From contig OY482853.1 in assembly GCA_960531495.1 (NCBI GenBank), positions 25,518,732 through 25,582,731 on the forward strand: 64,000 nt of DNA. The letters run 5' to 3'. A model generated the notes under the pieces. It did not search any database, was not told the origin of the DNA, and worked only from the letters and a program-made list of their open reading frames with translations. This DNA comes from Zeus faber (taxonomy: Eukaryota > Chordata > Actinopteri > Zeiformes > Zeidae). The number at the start of each line of letters is the position of its first letter. Positions within the stretch are counted from its first letter, which is position 1. Below are positions 47,872 through 58,253 of this stretch, piece after piece. The position numbers were made by a program, and so were the translations under genes.

Positions 47872-47880
47872 AGTCAGCTT
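47540..47880 (+). repeat. Unnamed dispersed repeat C, copy 2, with (TC)n and (TG)n
   Basis: Counterpart of 24060-24375: pyrimidine tract (a pure (TC)n at 47551-47576), TATTATTATTCAGAGGAG, GCGGAACGACCA, GACATTACTATGCAAATGAA (47675-47694), then GTTTGGTGTGTG with (TG)n at 47826-47869. Confidence 0.68.
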
Positions 47881-47984
47881 TGGATCCATTAAATGTTTAT
47901 GAGGCAGCAACAGAACGCCGCCATGGTCAAGTTATTCAACCCATCAGGGTGAACAACTGCAGATTCTCATTAAAAGTAACAGCC

Positions 47985-48330
47985 GGAGGTGGGGGGGTGG
48001 TTTAGGCGTTGAAACCGGGAAGAGGAGACGCACGTGGACGCACAGTCTGATGGATCGACTCTGGTCCATTCGTCCGCCGCAGAAGAGCCGCTGCCCCTCG
48101 CACTACGACCAACACACACGATGACAAGCTGCCACCCAGGGGCCCTGAAAAGTACCCAGCAGTGCTTTACGTACCGGGGTCGCAGGAGGACAGAAACCAC
48201 CTAGCACCCGGGCCAAGCTGCCAGGATCGGGACACAGCCGGGACACAGCAGAGGGCTCACCCGGTCGACCCCCGGCCAACCCCACCCCCACCCCAACTCA
48301 CCAGCGGACCGCCCAACCGGGAAATCCTAA
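47985..48330. repeat. GC-rich, CpG-rich island of unknown origin
   Basis: A sharply GC-rich stretch within AT-rich DNA, with AGGTGGGGGGGTGG (47988-48001) and many CCCC and CCGG motifs. Its composition resembles the 3' UTR of some fish LINEs, but no coding part is attached and I cannot identify it. Frames across it (minus 48200-47970 and 48291-48103) have no domain. Confidence 0.4.
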
Positions 48331-48720
48331 TGCGTAATGTGTGCTGTTTGTGTATGTTGTAAAAGTTGTGTGACCTGGGGATGCGAGTCCTCCAAGCATG
48401 TCTATCACTCGCACCCCTCCTGATCCGCAGTACTTAGTCTGGTGGTGTGTTGCTGGGAGTAAGATTTGTGTGGGTGTGTATGTGTTCTAAGTTAGTGTGA
48501 GTGGTATTAAAATTGCAGGACAGTCATTAGCCATAAAGCAGACCAAGGCTGAGCGTAACGGGCCAGATTGCAGCCACCCCTACCCAAATAGCTTGCACCC
48601 GTATGGTGTATTTAGCACTGCCTGGACCAGTCCGCGCTAAATACACATGATACCTACACATGATACCTGAAGCATCCATCCATCCTGTCCACTAAGGGTC
48701 AGCTGTGACATATTGCGCTG
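48331..48720. other. No gene recognised
   Basis: Moderately GC-rich continuation with GT-rich patches. Contains two direct ACACATGATACCT units near 48643-48668. Confidence 0.4.
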
Positions 48721-48723
48721 TGT

Positions 48724-48881
48724 AAATACACAGATCAGCCACAACATTAAAACCACTGACAGTCAAATAGTGATGGCTAGACGGCTGGGTCAGAGCATCT
48801 CCAAAACGGCAGGTCTTGTGGCGTATTCCCAGTATGCAGTGATTAGCAGCTACCAAATGTAATCCAAGGAAGGACAACCGG
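48724..48881 (+). mobile_element. Tc1-like transposon fragment (left end and start of transposase)
   Basis: Begins with the terminal repeat part ATACACAGATCAGCCACAAC and ATTAAAACCACTGACAG (48727-48762). After a deletion it enters the transposase DNA-binding region: the frame around 48768-48880 reads VMARRLGQSISKTAGLVAYS, then QYAVISSYQM, a stop, and SKEGQPV, the helix-turn-helix start of a common fish Tc1 transposase. It is cut off by a (TA)n tract, and no catalytic DDE part follows. Recognition comes from memory of the family. Confidence 0.85.
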
Positions 48882-48912
48882 TATATATATATACATACTG
48901 TATATATATATA

Positions 48913-48958
<46 letters not shown>
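48881..48958. repeat. (TA)n microsatellite
   Basis: TA repeats with two TACTGTA interruptions (48896-48904 and 48912-48920). It lies exactly at the broken edge of the Tc1 fragment. Confidence 0.96.
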
Positions 48959-48961
<3 letters not shown>

Positions 48962-50200
48962 GACTCTGTGGACGTCCTTCCATCTATGATGGTTAAACAC
49001 ATTTTTTTTTCTCTGATGCTGACCAACCTCACTGTGTTGAACTGTCAGTACACACTGAACACATTACTGTAGTAATGGGTTGTATTTTCTATCTTTTAGG
49101 TATTATAGACATAGTTGGTATTTCCATTGTGCAACCTTGACGGTTGATGGAGCACCAACAGCTTATGTATTTACACATTTACACCCTCGCTGATTTTCTG
49201 TGACATTATTAAAATTGACTTTTGAGTTTCCCTTCTTATTCTGAAGGACGTTATTAATGTGACAAATTCTGAAGATCAGCCTCCATCGGCAGTGAATATT
49301 AATACCTACAAGACTCCACAAAGCATCTTCTTTCAGTTAATATGCATGTCAGTCATGTATTATAATAAAAAAAAACAGTTAAATGTTAACTAAAATAATC
49401 TCAGCGCTTAAAATATCATTGTTAATAAAACGGTTTATAAATATTCTCTTTTGAACTTTCCTCTAACTCAATTATTGATATATTACTGACTCTCTTATTG
49501 ACTCTTCTCTCTAAAGTTATTTTACATTTGCGGCACTATTTATTAATATGACCTTGTTAGCACATTAAAGGGTCACTAAATACATAGCTGTATAGAAGTA
49601 GGGGATATTAAGTTGCAGTGGAAAATCTCGTATTTTGCTAAATGTGGTTCAAGTAATATTTTTTGACACCGATTGACTATTTTCAAAGCAAAATACACAT
49701 AATATCTTATCTATCTCAATCCGATTTGGAGACACATTGATACATTAATAGGTGCTCTTCAATCCAATCCATATCCGGTCTAAATAAACATGACGTCGTT
49801 CCACGTTGACATTTGTCATCATTCTGCAAAATGAACGTTCTTTTGTACTTTCTGGAAAATGGAAAACGGAATTTGATTGTTAAATTGGACTTCAGCACTT
49901 TGACCCGCAGACAAAACATGGCCTCAGTGATTCTTCTCTGAATGGACGCACAGCTCAATGACCCGTGGTAAGAAATCCACTCTGGGAAATTGAGTGAAAA
50001 TTTTTTTACCTGATAACTATATTTTCAACCGCCTCTTCGATCTAAAATTCCTTGCAACCAATTTCACCCGCCCTTCATATGTTTCTGTATGTAGAAAAAG
50101 GCAGAGGGTGGGTAGCAACATTTAACAACATTATATTAAATGTGCAGTGTGTGGAACTTACGGGACAGACCTGGCAGAAATGGAATATAATATTAATACG
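48959..50200. other. No gene or repeat recognised
   Basis: AT-rich, short frames only. Confidence 0.5.
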
Positions 50201-50204
50201 TATG

Positions 50205-50435
50205 TTTTAATAAGAAGAATATATCTTTATTGTACAAGGAGGATTGTACTAGGATACAACGAAACCTTTCCTCTGCGTTTGACCCATCCTTTACCTAGGA
50301 GCAGTGGGCAGCAGCAGGGCAGTGCCCGAGGACCAACTCCAGCTCTTTTGCCAGTGCCTTGGTAAGGGGCACTGACAGGGGTATTAGTAACATACGTATA
50401 TGTCTTTTGATGGTGGAAGGAAACCGGAGCAAACA
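50205..50435 (-). mobile_element. Truncated SINE 3' region
   Basis: On the minus strand it reads GCTCCGGTTTCCTTCCACCA, then CTGCTGCTGCCCACTGCTCC, GGATGGGTCAAACGCAGAGG, and ends GTACAATAAAGATATATTC. This is the body and tail pattern also found in the complete SINE at 61252-61761. The tRNA-like head is absent. Confidence 0.72.
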
Positions 50436-51284
50436 TTAGTGTATAATTCATGAAAACAAGAATCGTTGTGTTGGTGTTGCCTTAGAATCTTCTTGGGGAG
50501 CGGGTACGCTTCATGGAGGCTGCAATGTTGCACCGCCATGGAGAGGGGTATTCAGTTGGTTGCGATCTTCAACCTCACCGCTAGATGCCACTTCATTCTA
50601 AACACTGCAACTTTAAAGCCAAAGTGCTCCATGACCCAAAGCCGGCGGGTTCCAGTGTAATATAATCTGACATGATCCCTCTCATTGATGTATGGACTGA
50701 GATCAGAGTAAAATGGAGACTCATTGTTGTTAAATTACTGGCACTGGACAACCACACAATGTTCTGTGAGCATAACAAATACATAAAGACTTTTCTCACT
50801 ACTCAAGCTATTGAACCAACGTGAGTCAGTGAGTCAACATAAATTTTTGCCTTCGAAGCACAGCTCAATAGGTGGCGAACGTGAAGGCTTCAACCAGCCA
50901 TGAAAGGAAAAGCAAGTAACAGAACACCAAAAGTGCACATCCCATTTGACAAATAACGCACGTGCAGAATGTATAAGACAAGTCACAAAAGCCTGAGTAA
51001 AGCTGAGCCTAGTTCTTGGAGTGGATGGTGGCATTTTCTCTCTGCACTGGAAGTTCAGTTTTGCATTGATCTTATCTGAGGAATTATGTAATTAGACACA
51101 ACAAAGGAAACACAGAGATCCATCAACTGAATTGGGACTACAGTTGGTATGCTAATTTATAATCTTATCTTGGGAGAATTTCCGAACAAGTCAATTTGAG
51201 TTATTCGACAAACCGTTTTCTTACAATGTCTTTTATCAGCTTACTGGCAGTTTTAACTGGATTCTCTTTATCTCTTGTTGTTAA
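50436..51284. other. No gene or repeat recognised
   Basis: Short frames only. Confidence 0.45.
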
Positions 51285-51600
51285 TTGTTTCTTTCTCTTT
51301 CTCTCCCTCGATTTCTGCTCCGTTCTGGACCTTCATCCGTTGATCTGGAAACAGGTAAAACACAACCAGTTCTAATTCCTATGTGGCCACGTGAGTGTCA
51401 ATCTTGTGCTGAGTCGGTCCCCTGGGATCCAGTCAGTTTTGAGACATGGTGCTCTGATACACTCCTGCTCTCCATCTCCATGTTGTCATGAAAACTCCTG
51501 CTCCTGTAGGCGTGAACACCTTGAGAACAAACATGTATGACCGTGACCATGGGACATCGGAGTTCTGACAGAAAGAACAGATGGAAAACAGATGACGATT
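51285..51600 (+). repeat. Unnamed dispersed repeat A, copy 2
   Basis: Counterpart of 9905-10270. CAGGTAAAACACAACCAGTT lies at 51353-51372, GCTCTGATACACTCCTGC at 51451-51468 and GAACACCTTGAGAACAAACA at 51513-51532. The block order is kept and the gap between the blocks is shorter than in copy 1. Confidence 0.75.
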
Positions 51601-51864
51601 TTTGTGCAGTCCCTCCATCAAATGTAGGATGAAGCAATGAGGAATGTTTTCATCGTGGGTGGATGCAGAGAGAAGGGAGATTTGATTCGGTTTTTGCCGT
51701 TTCGTTTTTCTAGCCCGGAAACTGAAATTTCTCATTTCGGGTGTTACAGTGAACGTGTGCTATGCTTTGCTATGGATGTATATAATCTTCTCTATGTATT
51801 ATAACTATATAACGCCCTTGCAAATCAAGCCTGGAATACAGTGACCCAGGGGGGATTTAGAGAC
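51601..51864. other. No gene or repeat recognised
   Basis: Short spacer before the MITE. Confidence 0.4.
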
Positions 51865-52553
51865 ACAGGGACAAATTCACAAAAGAATTGTGTGGCTTTT
51901 GCAGCCGCTAAACCAAATTGGCATTGAACCTTAGACGGCATTGAACCTTCTAAGACCATAGACAGCTCTTCTTAAGTAAAAATTTAAACATATAGAGTAA
52001 GTTTTATTATAGATTTCCTCATACTATTTAAATATTTTATAATATAACTGGATATTAATCTTAAAATACTTAACAACCACCTCCCCCCTGTTGCGTATTT
52101 CCGTGCCGGACAGTTTATATTATTCTCAAATCGCGTCAGCATTTGGCATTGTAACGGCGTAGCCCCTCCAAGGATTTCCTCACAATTTTCCATTTTCATT
52201 TAGCACTTAAAATCAAATCAACTACTGCCTGACAATTATTTTACATTTTATATTTATGGACTGGTAACTTACAGACTGATCATTTGGAAAACAGGCAAAG
52301 TGTAGAGCAATGGTGTAAATGCCTAATGACTCTCTAATGGAAACCCCCCGCCCCCATCATAGCGATCAGACGAAAACAAGGGCCAATTGCACTCAGCAGC
52401 AAAACTTTATGGCCGTGTTTGCACCTTCATATCATTAGCGCAATATCTTTTGTGAATCGCACGCTACGACTGGGCAGATAGCGGACGCAAATGATACACA
52501 ATTCACGGTGCTATTAGAGGCCACAATCCATTTTTTTCCGAATTCGCCCCACA
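51865..52553. mobile_element. Terminal-repeat MITE, copy 2 (possible TSD ACA)
   Basis: The body 51868-52550 (683 bp) begins GGGACAAATTCACAAAAGAA and ends CCATTTTTTTCCGAATTCGCCCC, an imperfect inverted pair. ACA lies on both sides (51865-51867 and 52551-52553), a possible 3-bp target duplication that would fit PIF/Harbinger, although that group usually duplicates TWA. Interior blocks match 37850-38314. The middle (51914-52370) is longer than in the other copy and has no transposase. Confidence 0.68.
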
Positions 52554-54925
52554 GAACTTTCAGACCCAGAGGTCAGATATTGGATATTCATAATTTCCCC
52601 AGCCGGGTGGTGTCTACACACTGTGTGTGCTATAAGAAAGACAATTCACATGGGATATTCAGCTGAAATTCAATTTTTGTAAATATATTTTACATTTGAC
52701 AGGATAGAGGAGGGGAGTCTCCCTGGTGGACCAATCCATGTAACGCTACTCATTCTAAACCACGGTCTTGATTTTTTTCCTTTCGCAAAAAGTCAAGTTT
52801 TTTTCACAGAATCTAGAACCTGTCAAGGGGGACGGCATGGTGGGTGCAGTGGGGCAGAGTTCCCTCGTGTACAAGGAAGCCTGGAACATACGGAATTCTG
52901 TAATGTAGTTTCCCAATCATGGAATATGACATAATTGTCCAAAATGTTCTGGAAAGCAAGAGTTGTCCTGGAGAGGTTTTTTCCCCAATGTGCAACAATG
53001 CCCTAACAGGTTCATGGGTGTAGCTTCTTGAATGATTTCTCTGGTCTTAAGTGGTTGTCCATTAGGTCAAAGATGTAAAATTCAAGCAGTGAAATTATGG
53101 TAAATTAGATGAAAATGTTTTAGTGTTAATAAATCTTCCACACCCATGGAATAATGCAACAGGAATCAACGCTCTGTACAATTCAATTCACTCATAGAGA
53201 GGAAGCACAATTTCCTGCGCTTTTGTAACAGTGAAGTTTTAAAACTCAACAACCTATTGTGTGCTCTGAATTTGTTGGAGGAAAACAAAATAATATAATT
53301 CCATTTTCTGGAGGTCCATATCTCACCCTTCAATCTCCTCATGGCTCCATCACCAGAAGAAAACTGTTCCAGCCAATCACAGGCTCTGGGGCTTCAACAC
53401 TGAATGCCCTTGTGTTCTTTGTGAGAGAGCATTTTGGACATCCATTACCTGGCCAAGTCCAAATTGATTCCTGCTGTCTATGTTGCCTATGGAGCAGACA
53501 TCCTATAATAGCCCTGCGCTGTAAGCTGTCGGGCCTCCCTTTTCCTCCTCTTCCAGCTACTTGTGTTTCCACCCGCTTCTCCGTCTCTCTCATTGTTCTT
53601 CTCATTGACTGGATGGAAATTTTAGAAAGTCTTTTTTTGTTGAACACAGACAAAATAACTTAAGTTTCCTGCCTTGAACAATGTTAGCAGAACCAGAATG
53701 TTTGTTAATGACTTTTGGCAGCCAAGCAAGCAGCGTTAATTATCGCTCAGAAAACAGTGAGTGACTTGAAACTATTCCATCATTGGTTTGAGTACAGTGA
53801 AATGTTGAATCTAATTATTGTCATGAATGAACTTCCCCTGTCCATGTTTTTTAATAAAAACAAAGATATACAATGGTATATTTATGAATGTGTTTATGAC
53901 AAGTGAATGTCACGACTAAGTCCAAAATAATCCCGAAGCACTTTAACAGTATATTGATCACCTACTCTCCTCCTCTTCTCCTTTATATGTATTAAAGTAA
54001 AAGGATCATTACAGTTTTCCTCTCCACCGCTCCCCAAAGCAAATGCTGCTGAAACTATATTGGCTCAGACTGATAAAGTTCAGTAAAGCGCAAAGCACTT
54101 TAGTGAGGCAACATGGTATGTAATGATCCAAGGAGGTCCAAAAAGTAAAGTTAAGTACATTTAAGTAGTCAAACTAAAAGTCTAGTACAGTCACCTGGAA
54201 GAGAAAAAGGACAAGAAAATAAATCAATAGCAACATATCAACGAAGCATAAAACCCAATGACACAACATTTCACTAAACAGTTGGTTGTTGGTTATTTGA
54301 CAGAACCTGTCTCTGTCTTGTCTTTAAGTAGCACAATCTCCTTTTACTTTCCATTTACTTTGGCGGGATCCTTACATTATGAACCAGAGAACCATGACAG
54401 AAGAGTTCAATATGTCTGCAGAATATTCTGACCAGGTACATTCATATCATACTATTTCAGATATTCTTTAAACTTATCACACTATTAAAATGTCCATTCC
54501 AAACGTGTTTTTCAGGGTTTGAAAGAGTTCAAAACCAGCTCAATATATTTTGCTGTGCTTTTTGATGCTTATATTTCTCCCAAAGGCAACTCATGACTCA
54601 ACTTTCCATGTGTGATAGTGTTTTATGCGTTTCATCCAGATTGTCTTCTACATCCAAAAACCAAGGGAAGCTCTTTGAAAAGTCAGTCCCTCTCCCAAAA
54701 TGCATCCACAATCCTCAGTACCCCTCTATCTAGCCCAGCTGGACGGCAGCTCTATGAGACGCCCAGAGCAGTGTGGAGGAGCGGCCTTGCTGTAATTACA
54801 AACAAATCCGCCAAGTCACTGTAGGGAAGACGAATCATTTCCTGGCACTGTGCACTTGATCCCTCCTAAACAGTAATGACAGTAGGATCAGAGATGCTTC
54901 TCCAGAACAAAGAGTCTCCTTCGAC
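52554..54925. other. No gene or repeat recognised
   Basis: The frames at 53259-53663 (plus) and 53653-53339 (minus) overlap antisense to each other and show no domain. Nothing else stands out. Confidence 0.5.
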
Positions 54926-54930
54926 CGTGG

Positions 54931-54997
54931 CTTCTTCTTCTTCTTCTTCTTCTTCTTCTTCTTCTTCTTCTTCTTCTTCTTCTTCGTCTTCTTCTTC
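54931..54997. repeat. (TTC)n microsatellite
   Basis: About 22 TTC/CTT units with one G interruption. The arginine-rich minus-strand frame over it is an artefact. Confidence 0.96.
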
Positions 54998-56685
54998 TCT
55001 GCCCTTTTTTGGTTTTAAGTGGTGATATTCGCATTGCCTTGTATACTTTTTTGACAGACTTCTCCGACTTATCAGTCGTATTCAATTCAAGATCATCCGG
55101 TTGTGATTACAACCGTTTTTGATGCCGAATTCAAATTGGAGGATTCTTACTTCGATAAGTGGTGCTAGAGAGCTGGTTCAAAGCGGAACAGATTTCCGCA
55201 CTACGAGGTGGGAAAAGCCCAGCATTAAAAGCGATCACCGGCTGAGCCGTGTTTCCAGAGGAAAACACAAGCCTCCAGTTAGACAAATTGCTGGACCTTT
55301 TCAAAGCGACATTTGTATGAGACACAAATGCCGCTTACTCTTGGATACCTACTGTAGAGATTGGCTCATTTGCTTTCCTTTTGGTATTTTAAGGCAAGCG
55401 ATCAACTGCATTAGAATGAAGCTGTGTGAACGGAAATTCCTAGTTTGTCCCATACCAATGCAGTGGAACCAATTGCCGTCCTTTATTCATTTATTTATTT
55501 ATTGTGGTCTAGTGGTCTTAGGGTTTGATTAATAGTGGATTCCTATCCAGACTAAAGCATCATTAATGCTAAATGTCTATAACAAGGAAATCAGGATGTC
55601 ACCGCCTGGTTGTTGAGCTGTGTGGCTCTAAATTGTGTGATGAGAGTGACATGGTCATGTCACACCATTTGACCTCCATCACCGTGCGCCTGCCTTCGCC
55701 GACTGAGGTTGAAGCTGCTGTGATGCCGTCTCCGCGGTTTCCCCCGACTGACTGACACAGTATGGTTAACGGTTTGGTCCATGGTGACCTTAAGCATAGA
55801 AACCAGATGGACTTTAACAGTGACATCCCTGTGTTTATCGACTGCAGTATTATTTTTATAGATTGCATTTAAGAATCGCCGTGTCTGGGCAGCTCACTGG
55901 GGCTGATTCGGTTAATGATTTCCCTCCTAGGAAAACACACTCGCACAGCTGTTGACGCGGTCTGTCCCTCCCATTAACCTGCTGAATGGATCAACATCCT
56001 GCTCATTTAGGTAATGAAAGGTCTTGGCAGAGTGCTGCAACAGTTAACATAATAAAATGTGTTTGTGTTTGTGAGGGTATTATTAATTTGTCTTGTCCTT
56101 TTCCGACTGGGCAGTAATTTCTCCCAACTTTCTCCCAAATGACCAATCGGTGGAAATGAAAATGGCTAAGGGAGGGAGAGGGTGTTTGCGGGGGAGAGAG
56201 ATAAATTGTGTGGTTACAGCTCCAAATCAGTGTCTTTGTTCCTCTTCGAAATGCTGTGAGAGGCAATCTTCTCTCTTCATATAAAGGTGCACTGTTAAAT
56301 CCACATATTTACATGTCATTCATATGCATGTTTCAGTGGTTTGGACTCTTAGAAACATTAAAATGCATCCAGCCGTACCGTCCGCCTTCTTGAAGTAGTG
56401 CAATCATGAGGAGACCTTTAAACTTGTAGTTCTTTTCTCTCCATCGAATATTTCTTTGTCCAGCCTGGCTGAAGATCTGCCCGGGAACACCGAACACAGA
56501 GGGAAAATAACACCTTTCACAGTTTCTTAAAATGTCAATGTTTGTTTCCCCTAGAGAGGCCCTCTGGGGGTCTCCTCTCGCAGGTCCTCTCTCGGCGACC
56601 ACTGGAGCGTCTCTAATAGTGAAGCAATGTTAAAAAAGAGCTTATTTTTTTCAGGGGTTCCTCTGAGATTGGACATCTCATGTGG
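54998..56685. other. No gene or repeat recognised
   Basis: The frame 55119-55532 (137 codons) lacks any recognisable domain or splice-flanked exon pattern. Judged non-coding. Confidence 0.5.
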
Positions 56686-58245
56686 TTCAAGATTCAAGAT
56701 TCAAGAGGTTTATTCGTCACATACATATACATACTTTCATACATATATGCAGTGAAATGTCAATGCAACGCACTCGGTGATTACACACAATATGTCCTAG
56801 GCTGAAGTAGCTACCAAAGAATTTCTACTAGACTAACTAACCGATTCCTAAAATGTAATGCAGTAAGTCGAATACTATAGAATTAAATAAAAATATCTAG
56901 AATAAAATAAAATAAAATAGAATAGATACAGGGAATAGACTTATGTATATGGGATAGGCTAATTATGTATATACAGATATGGCATGTGAATAAAGTGAGG
57001 TAGTGTTTGTGAGATATACAGCACAGTATACAACAGTACGGCACAGCAATACGGTAACACCGAACAACCCAGAACAGTGACACAGTATGCGGTACAGTAT
57101 GCTACATACAGTACAGTAAGGTAGTGGAGCCTATGTGTGTGGTTCAGTGAGGACCCCTGGTGAGGTCAGCATTGACAGTTCTTATGGCTTACGGGAAGAA
57201 ACTCTGTCTCAGTCTCTCTGTTCCGGCTGTGTGACTGCGGAGGCGCTTGCCTGACCGCAGGAGCTGGAACAGTCCATTTTTGGGGTGGCGAGGATCCTTC
57301 ATGATCCTGCGGGCTCTGCTACTACACCTCCTGGTGTATAAGTCCTGCAGGGAGGGGAGTGTAGTTCCAGTGGTACGTTCAGCTGAACGCACCACCCTCT
57401 GCAGGGCCCACCTGCCCTGAGCAGTACAGCTCCCAAACCAGGCAGTGATGTTGCCTGTCAGGATGCTCTCCACTGCTCCACAGTAGAAGGACTTGAGGAT
57501 CCTCACCGAGACCCTGAATTTCTTCAGCTGCCTGAGGTGGTAAAGACGCGGCCTCGCCTTTCTCACCAGAGTGTCTGTTTGTAAAGTCCATGTTAAATCC
57601 TCTGTGATGTGGACTCCCAGGTACTTGAAGCTGCTCACCTTGTCAACAGAAGTCCCATTAATCACCAAGGGCGTGTACGTACTCGGTTGTAATCCTCGCC
57701 TAAAGTCCACAATCAGCTCCTTAGTTTTGCTGACGTTCAGGTGGAGGCTGTTGTCCTGGCACCAAAGTGACAGGTCAGCCACCTCCTCATGGTAGGCCTT
57801 CTCATTGCCGTCGGTGATCAGGCCCATGACAGCGGTGTCGTCAGCAAACTTGATAATGGTGTTGGAGCTGGACCTGGCCACACAGTCATGTGTTTACAGG
57901 GAGTACAGTAGGGGGCTGAGGACGCAGCCCTGGGGGGATCCTGTGTTCAGGGTGAGGGAGCTGGACATGTGCTTCCCCACCCTAACCACCTGGGGCCGGG
58001 CTGAGAGGAAGTCCAGGATCCACGCACACAGCGGAGTATTCAGTCCGAGCTCCTTCAGCTTCACAGCCAGTCTGGTGGGGACTATGGTATTGAAAGCTAA
58101 ACTATAATCGATGAACAGCATTCTCATATAGGGTCCCTTCCGGCCATCCAAGTGCGTGAGCGTGGTGTGCAGTACCTGGGAGACCGCGTCATCCGTGGAT
58201 CTGTTCTGCTGGTACGCGAACAACGGGTCCAAGGTGCGGGGACCC
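56686..58245 (-). mobile_element. L2/CR1-type LINE, 5'-truncated copy 2
   Basis: On the minus strand this runs from mid reverse transcriptase (about 58245) to the CTTGAATC-type tail at 56686-56707. It matches the LINE at 1660-3186 closely, including the 3' UTR with an AATAAAATAAAATAAAATAG run (56902-56921). 5' truncation is typical of LINE insertions. Sequence beyond 58253 is unrelated to the element. Confidence 0.92.
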
Positions 58246-58253
58246 TGTTGCAA
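57189..58253 (-). pseudogene. LINE reverse transcriptase (C-terminal two thirds) with one nonsense codon
   Basis: Two frames in the same phase, 58253-57894 and 57881-57189, are separated only by a TAA at 57896-57894 that replaces the tyrosine codon TAC found in the other copy (LYSLYTHDC becomes LYSL-stop-THDC). The first holds [31 protein letters not shown] and [11 protein letters not shown]; the second holds the catalytic FADD (57848-57837), [13 protein letters not shown] and the thumb-like C-terminus to RLRQSFFP. The reading frame is otherwise intact, so this copy is younger or better preserved than the one at 1074-2683. The 5' part of the gene, including the endonuclease, is missing. Confidence 0.92.

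Noticed and set aside
53259..53663. 134-codon plus-strand frame and its antisense
   Set aside because: No recognisable domain and no similarity to retroelement proteins; left as non-coding.
54888..55085. Arginine-rich minus-strand frame
   Set aside because: Translation of the (TTC)n tract.
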